Source: Bin80 sp965209015
Lineage (GTDB): Bacteria > Bacteroidota > Rhodothermia > Rhodothermales > Bin80
Direction of reading: 5' to 3'
Length of the DNA: 64,000 bases
Assembly: GCA_965209015.1 (NCBI GenBank)
Contig: OZ242367.1
Location: 930,001-994,000 of the forward strand
Shown here: in pieces, positions 39,327-47,604 of the stretch
How the letters are laid out: each line of letters starts with the position of its first letter
How positions within the stretch are numbered: the first letter of the stretch is position 1
The notes under the pieces: model-generated
What the model saw: the letters and a program-made list of their open reading frames with translations, nothing else
Told to the model about the DNA's origin: nothing
Databases searched by the model: none
Translations under genes and position numbers: made by a program

Positions 39327-40583
39327 ATGGCGCATATTGTCATTATAGGTAATGGAATTACAGGCATTACTGCCGCGCGGTTTATTCGCAAGTTAAGCAC
39401 TGACCGCATTACAGTCATTTCCAGTGAGACGGATCACTTTTACGCACGAACTGCTCTGATGTATATCTACATGGGGCATATGCGCTATCAGGAGACCAAG
39501 CCATACGAGGATCATTTTTGGTCTCAGAACAAGATTGACCTTATTCGAGGTTATGCATCCTTTATTGATTCAGAGGCTAAAATAGTTCGCATTGTTGATG
39601 GCATTGACATTGCCTACGATAAGTTATTGTTAGCGACAGGATCGAAATCCAACAGATTTGGCTGGCCTGGACAGGATTTGCCTGGAGTGCAGGGGTTGTA
39701 TGGGATGCAGGATCTTGCATTGATGGAGCGGAACACACAAGACATCATGCGTGGGGTAGTTGTTGGAGGAGGGCTTATTGGCATAGAGATGGCAGAAATG
39801 CTACATGCTCGCCAAATTCCAGTAACGTTTCTGGTGCGGGAGAACAGCTATATGGATTACTTGCTCCCGGCCGAAGAGTCTAGTCTCATCAATGGGGAGA
39901 TACTTGCTCATGGGATTGATCTAAGACTTGGAACTGAGCTCAAGTCCATTCAAGGAACTGAAGCAGTGCAGTCGATCGAAACCAATCAGAATGAGCGCAT
40001 CGCTTGCCAGTTTGTTGGTCTGACTGCTGGAGTACATCCCAACATTGACCTTGCGAAGGCATCGGGAATCCAAACAAATAAAGGGATTCTGATCAATAAA
40101 TATTTTGAAACTAATGTCCCAAATATCTATGCTGCTGGTGATTGTGCAGAATTCGATACAGATGGTATCGGAAGCCGACGGATTGAGCAGTTGTGGTACA
40201 CCGGACGTGCCCATGGGAAAGTTGTCGCAAGGATCTTATGTGGACACCGGACACCCTATCAACGAGGAGTATTTTTTAATTCAGCAAAATTTTTTACCAT
40301 TGAGTATCAAACCTATGGAGATGTCCCCCCCCAGCCCCCGCCTAATGTTCAATCTCAACTGTTTCATGATGGGCCGAAGCTTCTTCGTGTGAACAGTGAT
40401 CGTGAAACTGGTCATGTGCTGGGATTTAATGTGATGGGTTTGCGTCTCCGACAGGATCAATGTGAAGCCTGGATTCGTAATGAGTCTTCGGTCCGGGATG
40501 TGCTTGCATCTCTCGGGAAAGCTCGATTTGATACGGAGTTTTATTCAAAGGCGGTCTATCGTCAAGCCAAAGCAGCATATTAG
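39327..40583 (+). CDS. FAD-dependent pyridine nucleotide-disulfide oxidoreductase family
   Basis: A 418-aa flavoprotein. The FAD motif IIGNGITGITAARFIRKL is at residues 5-22; the NAD(P) motif VVVGGGLIGIEMAEML near 147; the second FAD site IYAAGDCAEFD near 267. No CxxC redox pair is seen, so it resembles rubredoxin/ferredoxin reductase-like (NirB-NAD-domain-like) members rather than a disulfide reductase. It lies 11 nt before a membrane ferredoxin gene, and the two probably work together, feeding NAD(P)H electrons to the Fe-S protein. Physiological partner unknown. Confidence 0.8.
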   Translation: MAHIVIIGNGITGITAARFIRKLSTDRITVISSETDHFYARTALMYIYMGHMRYQETKPYEDHFWSQNKIDLIRGYASFIDSEAKIVRIVDGIDIAYDKLLLATGSKSNRFGWPGQDLPGVQGLYGMQDLALMERNTQDIMRGVVVGGGLIGIEMAEMLHARQIPVTFLVRENSYMDYLLPAEESSLINGEILAHGIDLRLGTELKSIQGTEAVQSIETNQNERIACQFVGLTAGVHPNIDLAKASGIQTNKGILINKYFETNVPNIYAAGDCAEFDTDGIGSRRIEQLWYTGRAHGKVVARILCGHRTPYQRGVFFNSAKFFTIEYQTYGDVPPQPPPNVQSQLFHDGPKLLRVNSDRETGHVLGFNVMGLRLRQDQCEAWIRNESSVRDVLASLGKARFDTEFYSKAVYRQAKAAY

Positions 40584-40594
40584 AGGAGTTCATC

Positions 40595-42013
40595 ATGAAT
40601 GATCAGGCAAGCTTACAGCTAACATCTTCGGGATCAATCTATTCAACCCGTCAGAAGACCGGTCTCACATTGATAGGGATTGGCTTTTTAGCGATTCTGG
40701 TGACATTCTTGGGGAATGGATTTCTGAATCCCTCCATCACATTCGGGATCGCCGTTTTTGGACTTCTGTTGGGAAGTGGGATTCTTTTTGCAGGTCTTTT
40801 CCAGAGAGCGCCGGGAGTGAATAACAACGGGGTATGGTTTTCTGGGGCAACTGCCCGGGGAATGGCTGGCTGGATGATGGCGATAGTTTTTACTGGTTTC
40901 TACATTATCCTCTACTGGTCTCCTTCACAGTTTGAGCAACTAATTCGGGCGATTGATCCTTTGAGTTTTTGGCTTCGGGGAGGTCCAGCTGATCAATGGT
41001 TTTTGTACGGACTCTTCTATACACTTGCGGTACTGGTGATGGGTGCCCGAATGGTGATCAAGTATCGGGACAATCGCTATCAGATTTTTCGCACATTTTC
41101 GGTGATGTTTTTCCAGTTGGGATTTGCCTTCTTGTTACCTCATCTGATGGTACTTTTGAACGAGCCCGAATTCTATTTTAGTTATTTCTGGCCTCTAAAA
41201 TATGATTACTTATGGCCGTCCACATTCAGTTCTCTTCAAGGTCCTGGGCTTGGCATTTTCTTATTATTCTGGACGGGTGTAATGACCTTTATTGCGACTC
41301 CAATTTTAACCTACTTCTATGGTAAGCGGTGGTACTGTTCATGGGTATGCGGCTGTGGGGGACTTGCAGAGACGGCAGGAGATCCCTTCCGACATCTATC
41401 GGATAAATCGACGAAGTCATGGAAAATTGAGCGTTGGATGGTTCACAGTGTACTTGTATTCGTCATCATTACAACTCTACTGCTTTGGTCTTCGCAGTGG
41501 GCTGGCGGGGGCATATTGGGGAGCTTGTCTCAGGAATTTTCGAGATGGTATGGTTTCTTCATTGGACTCATCTTCGCTGGTGTGATTGGAGTAGGATTCT
41601 ATCCAATCATGGGATCTCGCGTATGGTGTCGCTTTGGATGTCCGATGGCGGCAATCCTTGGGATCCTACAAAAATATTTTTCCAGATTCAGGATTACGAC
41701 GAACGGCGGGCAGTGTATTTCGTGTGGAAACTGTTCGACGTACTGCGAAATGGGGATTGATGTGAGGTGGTACGCTCAGAGGGGGCAGAATATTGTACGG
41801 GCCTCCTGTGTAGGATGTGGCATGTGTGCTACGGTGTGTCCACGGGGTGTACTTCGTTTAGAGAATTCTCCTATACGAGGTCGCTATAATGGTCCGGTAT
41901 TAATTCACGATGACGAAGTCTCTGCTCAAGTTGATGATGCGTGGCGCAGGAACCGTCCTCTGATGCCACCACTGCAGGACGACCTGCCCATCTTGACTGA
42001 CGATGATCTTTAA
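40595..42013 (+). CDS. NapH/CcoG-like membrane ferredoxin
   Basis: A 472-aa polytopic membrane protein with about six hydrophobic segments (first near 24-65). Cysteine motifs WYCSWVCGCGGLAET near 245 and VWCRFGCPMAAI near 345 are typical of the NapH/NosR/CcoG group. Two 4Fe-4S motifs follow: CISCGNCSTYCEMG and CVGCGMCATVCPRG. AGAGGAG precedes the ATG. Operon with the upstream flavoprotein. An electron-transfer role at the inner membrane is well supported; the final acceptor is not visible. It ends 9 bp before the convergent PIN gene. Confidence 0.8.
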   Translation: MNDQASLQLTSSGSIYSTRQKTGLTLIGIGFLAILVTFLGNGFLNPSITFGIAVFGLLLGSGILFAGLFQRAPGVNNNGVWFSGATARGMAGWMMAIVFTGFYIILYWSPSQFEQLIRAIDPLSFWLRGGPADQWFLYGLFYTLAVLVMGARMVIKYRDNRYQIFRTFSVMFFQLGFAFLLPHLMVLLNEPEFYFSYFWPLKYDYLWPSTFSSLQGPGLGIFLLFWTGVMTFIATPILTYFYGKRWYCSWVCGCGGLAETAGDPFRHLSDKSTKSWKIERWMVHSVLVFVIITTLLLWSSQWAGGGILGSLSQEFSRWYGFFIGLIFAGVIGVGFYPIMGSRVWCRFGCPMAAILGILQKYFSRFRITTNGGQCISCGNCSTYCEMGIDVRWYAQRGQNIVRASCVGCGMCATVCPRGVLRLENSPIRGRYNGPVLIHDDEVSAQVDDAWRRNRPLMPPLQDDLPILTDDDL

Positions 42014-42022
42014 AACTAACGC

Positions 42023-42508
42023 TCAGTCCGTCTGAGGACGTCTTGGCGGCTTACAAATGTCTAGACGCTCGCCGTTAAGACAGCGCAGTTCGTCCTCAAA
42101 CTTATTGAGTAAGTCTTTTTCATCAAACGTGTGTAATGTGTTTGCATCGTATATTATACAGGAAGCCACATGCACAGCATCTGGAGATTTTTTCAAATTA
42201 TTGTGCTCTCTGAGCAGCTTCCTTGCCAACTCTCCAACAGGACGATTAAGTTGTAATATAACGGCGTTAGAATCCAAGAAATCTGTAAAGTCTTGTTCAT
42301 TGTAGGGAGGCAGAGTTCGCCACTGTTCGCCGCACTGAACTTTCCAAACTTCAGCTAATGTGTAGGCAGATGTGTATATTCTGGCCTCCCCTCTTCCCAC
42401 GAGATCTTTAACGTAAAGGCAGCGGTTTACCGTTTCCGAGTGTCTCTGGGTAATCAAATCAATCCAAAGACATGAATCCCAATAATACCTCTTAGGCGGT
42501 TTCCTCAT
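42023..42508 (-). CDS. PIN-domain ribonuclease (VapC-like)
   Basis: A 161-aa PIN-fold protein. Acidic catalytic residues are in place: D11 (YYWDSCLWID), E53 (TLAEVWK), D near 110 (KSPDAVHVASC) and D near 128 (HTFDEKDL). PIN toxins cut tRNA or rRNA. Its ATG lies inside the end of the upstream gene (17-nt overlap), so the two are coupled and the upstream product may be a partner or regulator, though it does not look like a classical VapB antitoxin. Confidence 0.8.
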   Translation of the reverse strand: MRKPPKRYYWDSCLWIDLITQRHSETVNRCLYVKDLVGRGEARIYTSAYTLAEVWKVQCGEQWRTLPPYNEQDFTDFLDSNAVILQLNRPVGELARKLLREHNNLKKSPDAVHVASCIIYDANTLHTFDEKDLLNKFEDELRCLNGERLDICKPPRRPQTD

Positions 42509-43356
42509 AATCGCCCCGATGGAGTTTATCTAAATACTCCCTTGAGGATAAACCTCCAGTAAAGTCGGGATCAAAGAGATCTTCAAGAGAAACGGTACTA
42601 CTCTTCATAATCTCCACGCGCCCATTACTAACCTTTTGCAGTTTTCCGTTTTCTCCATATGTTAGTTCTCCATGAACAGTCACACGGCTACCTTTCCATA
42701 CATGTGTGGCAGTCATTTCGGTCTCCCACTTTCGGCCCTCATCTTCTGATAGGCAACACCATATTTCATGATCCAAACTCCTATGTTCAATCTTCAATGC
42801 TGGTTTTCCATAATACTTACCCACAGCGATAATCGGGCACTCAACAGATCCAAGTTCCATACGTTTTCCACTTCTAAAGATGGAAGCATAAATTGAATCA
42901 GGAGGCAATTTCAGCATACGTAATCCACGCTTCGCACTATCAGGATTAATCTTAATCTCATGCAGTTGATCGGAATGTGGCATGACAAAGATAGTACTTT
43001 CAATCCCATTGGTATTTCGCTCGAGGATTTTCTTGGTGGAGTCCCTCAAAAACTGGGGCGTACTGGGATCCCATGCTCTACCAGATGAAATATCTTGAAA
43101 TAGTTCACGAAAGGCCTTGGCATTTGACTCCACGATTTTGAAGTCTTCTTTTAGCGTATCTGTATTATGGGGTATACATTCAATAGTAAGAGGATTGTTT
43201 TTTTTGAATAGTCTTTATATTCAATAGAACTTTTAGTTGGTTATGTCCTTTTAGAATTGCAAAGAAGTCTCCGATTTGCAGTATTGCGTCATGAACATCA
43301 AGAATTCCTTTCCGATTCTTAGAAGCTTCAACCGTAATTTTATAAGACTTTGACAT
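42492..43356 (-). pseudogene. PIN-partner gene broken (or switched) by an A8 run
   Basis: Two frames join into one protein if one A is removed from the A8 run (T8 on the plus strand, 43198-43205). The first part starts at ATG 43356 (MSKSYKITVEASKNRKGILD) and runs out at 43180. The second continues as NNPLTIECIPHNTDTLKEDF, then the 213-aa frame read from GTG 43133. With seven A the product is about 287 aa. Coding character is continuous across the junction, which argues for a recent slip rather than two genes. No known domain is recognised; it is rich in beta strands near HEIWCCLSEDEGRKW and KGSRVTVHGEL. Confidence 0.6.
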
Positions 43357-43491
43357 CAAGTCAGTGTCTGAAAACAAATTTAGTTGTATTCAGAGATAAA
43401 TTTAAGGACTGACAACAAATTACTCAAACTCATAACATTTATCCGTTAACAATAAGTCCACATCCCTTATATTGGTGGACTATATTAACAG

Positions 43492-45638
43492 ACTGAAGTT
43501 ACCCCCTATTTTCTCCCAATTGGGGAATCAGAGCGATAAATATCGGTCATTCTGACCGACAAATTGCCTTTTTTCGGGCAAATTGGTACGAAATTCCTTC
43601 ATTTTGGATCATTTAGAACCTTTTTACCCCCTTGAGGAGCTTTATTTAGGCCAAAAATATGTACCCATGTATTTTTGGATACTTTTCTCTCTTAAATTTA
43701 TTTCTATCTACTTGTTTTTATTGATTTTTATACGTATATTTAGATTCACTTATTCATCATTTTATACCCATGTACGTCTCCCGAATTCCCAACCGAAATT
43801 CCAAGCCCACTTGGCTCATTCGCGAGTCCCACCGAAATGGAGAAAAAATTGACAAAATCACCATCCTCAATATCACCAAACTCCCTTTACCCCTCATCTT
43901 GCAGATCCGTGAACTCCTCCGCGGGGCAAGTGTCTTTAAGTCCGTCCATGATCTCTTTGAACGACTCGGATCCAAAGCACATGGCCATGTTGCCCTTGTC
44001 TTGGGGATGGTCCGAAAACTAAAAGTCCCTGCCTTGCTTCACGCCAAAAATTCCCGGAATCGACGGCTCGTCCTCGGGATGATTACCGCACGCGTTCTAA
44101 CTCCGGCTAGCAAGCTGGCCACCCGTACCTTGCTTGATGTCAATTCGGCGTCTTCCACGCTCAATGAAGAATTGGCTCTCAAGCGGGTAGATGCCGATGA
44201 TCTGTATGAGGCCATGGATTGGTTGTGCAAGCAAAAGACCGCCATTGAATGCCGACTGGCCAAGAAACATCTCCGGGAAGGCTCCATGGTGCTCTACGAT
44301 CTGACCAGCAGTTATGTGGAAGGGAAGCAGAACGAATGGGCGGAGTTTGGATACAGTCGGGACCGCAAACGCGGAAAGAAGCAAATCGTCATCGGGCTAT
44401 TGACGGATCCAGAGGGCTGTCCGGTGGCGGTGGACGTATTCAAAGGCAATACCGCGGATCCCACTACGCTTGCAGTACAGGTGAAGAAGATCCGTGAAAC
44501 GTTTGGTCTCGAGCATGTCGTTCTGGTGGGAGACCGGGGGGTGTTGACGCAGAAAGGGATTCGGGAAGAACTCCTTCCCATCGGTCTGGACTGGATCACG
44601 GCCATGCGCAAGGACAGTCTCCGCAAAGTGGTGGAAGCGGCAAAGACGACCGAGATGAGTTTATTTGATGAGCAGGGCTTCATGCAGTTAAAATCAGAGG
44701 ATTACCCCAATGATCGTCTGATTCTATGCAGAAATCCGATTCAGAAAGAAAGGAAGCAGATTCGGCGAGAAGAGCGTCTGGTCAAGACGGAGGAAGCCTT
44801 GGAGAAGATCGTGAAGGCAACCCAGCGCACCGAGAACCCGCTCAAACGAGAGGCGGAGATTGGAGTACGGGTAGGCAAGGTACTTGAGAAGCAGAAGGCG
44901 GGAAGATTTTTCACGTATGAGGTCAAGGAGGGACACTTCATGTATGCCCGGGATTTGGAGGCGATTCAGAACGCAGAACGTCTGGATGGTGTGTATGCAA
45001 TTCGGACCAGTCTGAAAGAGAATCCGTCTGACGAAGATGTGGTCTCGGACTACAAGCGTCTCTCGGCGGTGGAGCAGGCGTTCCGCTCCTTCAAAAAGAT
45101 TTCGTTGAAGGTTCAACCCATTCATCACCGGACGAAGGACCGAGTCACAGGCCATGTATTTTTGTGTATGCTGGCATACTATGTGGAGTATCACCTGCGT
45201 AACGTCCTAGCCCCGATCCTGTTTGGAGAGGATGATCCAGAGGGGAAAGCGGCGCAACGAACCAGCGTAGTTGCGCCGGTGAAACGTTCGGAACAGGCGA
45301 ACAAGAAGGTGCAGTCCAAGCGGACTCCGAAGGGAGAACAGGTCATGAGCTTTGAAAGCCTGTTGAACGAACTCCGTGGACTCAGTCGCATTGAGGGTAA
45401 ACTCAATATTGTTGCCGGTGAAGCCCCCTTGGCGACCTACATCGCAGATGTGAACGCAATCCAGAAACGGGCTTTTGAACTGGCAGGGATCAAGCTGGAG
45501 CCCGGCAGTGTGAAGGGGTAAACCTGGAAGACGTACCTGCAAAGTCGCATCCAAGCAGGAGAAAATTTGTCCTCAAAAAGTCAAAAAAATGCAGGAAAAG
45601 TACGCTCAGAGACAGGAGAGAAGGGGGGTAACTTCAGT
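43492..45638. mobile_element. Complete IS1634-family insertion sequence
   Basis: A 2147-bp element with terminal inverted repeats: left ACTGAAGTTACCCCC from 43492, right the reverse complement ending at 45638. Flanks TAACAG (43486-43491) and TAACAA (45639-45644) differ in one base and are a probable target duplication. It carries one intact transposase gene. It separates the PIN module from the CRISPR array. Confidence 0.8.
43770..45521 (+). CDS. IS1634-family transposase
   Basis: A 583-aa DDE transposase with RNase H-like fold. Motifs: first Asp in MVLYDLTSSYVEG near 172; second Asp in VVLVGDRGVLTQKG near 253; and the Y-R-E signature YKRLSAVEQAFRSFKK near 430 with the catalytic Glu. The N-terminus MYVSRIPNRNSKPTW is typical of the family. 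Length is normal and no stop interrupts it, so it should be active. A short frame at 43583-43852 upstream in the element is not supported as a gene. Confidence 0.92.
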   Translation: MYVSRIPNRNSKPTWLIRESHRNGEKIDKITILNITKLPLPLILQIRELLRGASVFKSVHDLFERLGSKAHGHVALVLGMVRKLKVPALLHAKNSRNRRLVLGMITARVLTPASKLATRTLLDVNSASSTLNEELALKRVDADDLYEAMDWLCKQKTAIECRLAKKHLREGSMVLYDLTSSYVEGKQNEWAEFGYSRDRKRGKKQIVIGLLTDPEGCPVAVDVFKGNTADPTTLAVQVKKIRETFGLEHVVLVGDRGVLTQKGIREELLPIGLDWITAMRKDSLRKVVEAAKTTEMSLFDEQGFMQLKSEDYPNDRLILCRNPIQKERKQIRREERLVKTEEALEKIVKATQRTENPLKREAEIGVRVGKVLEKQKAGRFFTYEVKEGHFMYARDLEAIQNAERLDGVYAIRTSLKENPSDEDVVSDYKRLSAVEQAFRSFKKISLKVQPIHHRTKDRVTGHVFLCMLAYYVEYHLRNVLAPILFGEDDPEGKAAQRTSVVAPVKRSEQANKKVQSKRTPKGEQVMSFESLLNELRGLSRIEGKLNIVAGEAPLATYIADVNAIQKRAFELAGIKLEPGSVKG

Positions 45639-45900
45639 TAACAACAATATATTCACCCTTGTGATGTTAACAGGTTTTTCGCAGGTTGATCGCGACGATC
45701 TTTCTATACCGAGTCGCTTCTGAGTAGTACAGTTTCTGATCTGAAAGGTTTTCCTCTTTGCCAAAACAGTGAGAGGAGAAGGGAATGTTGGAAATAAATT
45801 AGAAGAAGCCCTCAAAAATTCAATAAGTGTTAATGCTTTGGAAGTGGGCCAATGGTGTGAGGAATTTAACCATTTAATTGGATGTGATTCTCATATCATT

Positions 45901-46749
45901 GTTTCGATCTCTTTAAGGAGCTGGGCATAGAGTGCTATTAAAAAAATACTAGGCATGGCGAGGCCTGGCTTGATTAGGGTTTCAATCCCCTGTTGAGGGG
46001 GTATGGATTGTAAGGTATCGCTTTTTTCTGGCTCGGTAATGTAAGCATCAAATCCAGTCTCTTGCCGCCTATTCAGTTGGTATTAAGCAGATTCGGCTGC
46101 TGCGCAGATCTGTGGCTGATGATCAGCAACAGACTCCACAAGCCACCAGTGGTTTGCGGGTGATAACAGTGCCTCAGAGAGCATTCATCGCCAGTTGACA
46201 CCTCGTTGATTCAGGCAGTCCGAAGGATCTTTTCCATTTTGCGCCCTCTAGCCAGTTCGTCAACCAGCTTGTCCATGTATCTGACTTGTCTGGTCAAAGG
46301 AGTGCTGATGTCTTCAATGCGATAGCCACAAGTAACTCCGGTAATCAGGTTTGCATTCGGGTGGAGATTGGCTCCGGCGAAGAACTCCCTGAGGGTTTTG
46401 TCGCAGCATGTGAGTTGCCGCAATTCTTCCTCACTGTAGCCAGTCAGCCAACAGATGACTTCGTTCAGTTCCGTTTTGGTTCTGCCCTTCTTCTCAACCT
46501 TGTCAAGGTACAAGGGATAGATTGAGGCAAAGCTCATGTTGGCAATGCGCTCGTCGTGCTCTTTAGTGGTGGCCATACCTTCCCCTTGTTGATGCCATCA
46601 AGATACTGATTCGGCAGGTCGGTTGCAATCTGCCTGATTTCAATCCCCCGTTGAGCGGTGGTAAGCAAACTGTCAATCCGCACCATTGAATTTTTGATGT
46701 TGCAATCTGCCTGATTTCAATCCCCCGTTGAGCGGGGCATGGATCGTAA
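45901..46749 (-). CRISPR. Decayed (leader-distal) end of the CRISPR array
   Basis: Degenerate repeats occur at 45901-45938, 45979-46014, 46636-46672 and 46713-46749. The first keeps the canonical 3' half (GGGCATAGAGTGCTAT). The others begin TTTCAATCCCCYGTTGAG but two of them end ATGGATTGTAAG or ATGGATCGTAAG, a second repeat type. Spacing between the first two is 40 bp and between the last two also 40 bp, as in the main array. A gene (46211-46576) occupies the 620 bp between the second and third. Confidence 0.7.
46211..46576 (-). CDS. DUF2200-family protein, inside the CRISPR locus
   Basis: A 121-aa protein whose sequence NMSFASIYPLYLDKVEKKGR, then ICWLTGYSEEEL and VRYMDKLVDELARGRKMEKI, is that of the DUF2200 family, of unknown function. 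The start is preceded by a good GGAAGG site. It lies between degenerate CRISPR repeats on both sides and reads in the direction of array transcription. It may be a chance insertion into an old array end or a passenger that spreads within arrays. Confidence 0.8.
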   Translation of the reverse strand: MATTKEHDERIANMSFASIYPLYLDKVEKKGRTKTELNEVICWLTGYSEEELRQLTCCDKTLREFFAGANLHPNANLITGVTCGYRIEDISTPLTRQVRYMDKLVDELARGRKMEKILRTA

Positions 46750-46787
46750 GATAACCTAAACAATGTTCTTAGTAGTCTTATTCATCA

Positions 46788-47058
46788 GTTTCAATCCCCT
46801 GATGAGCGGGACATAGAGTGCTATCTCAGTGCTGTGTTGGATTTGCAGCACAGAGGGGCTTACGGGTTTCAATCCCCTGATGAGCGGGACATAGAGTGCT
46901 ATTGAGGTTCGAATTTATCGTTCCGGAGACGTATCTGTATGGGTTTCAATCCCCTGATGAGCGGGGCATAGAGTGCTATTCCACTGCACATTGAGGTCAG
47001 GCTTTATAAGTCTGGCGACGTGTTTCAATCCCCTGATGAGCGGGGCATAGAGTGCTAT
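46788..47058 (-). CRISPR. CRISPR array, block 1 (4 repeats, 3 spacers)
   Basis: Canonical 37-bp repeats start at 46788, 46866, 46943 and 47022. The first two carry GGGACAT in place of GGGGCAT. Spacers are 40-42 bp. The second and third spacers encode parts of the same peptide family (EVRIYRSGDVSVW and LHIEVRLYKSGDV) found again in the main block. Separated from block 2 by a 546-bp insert with a gene. Confidence 0.95.
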
Positions 47059-47131
47059 GTGTTCGCCTTTTCCATTCCAGAATCTCCTATTCTGAAATGG
47101 AAATGGTTCCCCGCGCGCGCGTACGCTCCTT

Positions 47132-47188
47132 AAACCCTGAAAAGGGTTTAACCTGCTTAACCCTTTTTCTTCTGCGAAGGAAAAAGGG
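47132..47188 (-). terminator. Hairpins downstream of the nested membrane-protein gene
   Basis: CCCTTTTT at 47161-47168 pairs with AAAAAGGG at 47181-47188, extended by CTTC/GAAG. Next to it AAACCCT-gaaa-AGGGTTT forms a second hairpin around 47134-47151. On the minus strand they lie just after the stop of the 107-aa gene. They could insulate the array from the nested gene or the reverse. Confidence 0.4.
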
Positions 47189-47202
47189 CGGGCCCTGCGG
47201 GG

Positions 47203-47526
47203 CTATTGTGCCGGTGGTGCTAGCCTTGGGATTTGTGAGCCAAGCTTTTGTTGGATGAACTCCAAGTCAGCCGAAGCGCTCTTTGCTTTGTATCCTTCGG
47301 ATATCAAATGCTTGATGTACATCTTGTTGTAGATGAACATAAAAACCAAGTTTGACAGACCCCATGTCGCGAGTGCTGCAAGCAAAATAATAGCAAAGCC
47401 CGCCCAGTGACCTCGGAAAAGGGGCGGAAGGAAACCAAAGAAAAAAACTGTCCAAGAGAAGCCTACGGGCGCCTCTTTCACTTGTCCTGTATGCGGGTTC
47501 TCGAAATATATTTTCGCGTAAGCCAA
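47203..47526 (-). CDS. Small DUF2628/HrgC-like membrane protein, nested in the CRISPR array
   Basis: A 107-aa protein with PVGFSWTVFFFGFLPPLFRG, a hydrophobic stretch (FAIILLAALATWGLSNLVF) and MFIYNKMYIKHLI, the pattern of DUF2628/HrgC-like inner-membrane proteins of unknown function. Starts at TTG 47526 with GGAGAG eight bases upstream. It fills the place of one spacer between two intact repeats (47022-47058 and 47605-47641), on the strand of array transcription, and has its own terminator-like hairpin. Confidence 0.65.
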   Translation of the reverse strand: MAYAKIYFENPHTGQVKEAPVGFSWTVFFFGFLPPLFRGHWAGFAIILLAALATWGLSNLVFMFIYNKMYIKHLISEGYKAKSASADLEFIQQKLGSQIPRLAPPAQ

Positions 47527-47604
47527 TTACTGCTCTCCATCATTTTTGCCGCCGTCTATAACGTCCAGTTTGTAACGCTCAACGGCTTGGGCGTGATTGT
47601 GAAT

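Noticed and set aside
43583..43852. 89-aa hydrophobic frame at the left end of the IS
   Set aside because: Overlaps the transposase start in another frame; low-complexity Phe/Leu/Ile content from AT-rich DNA.
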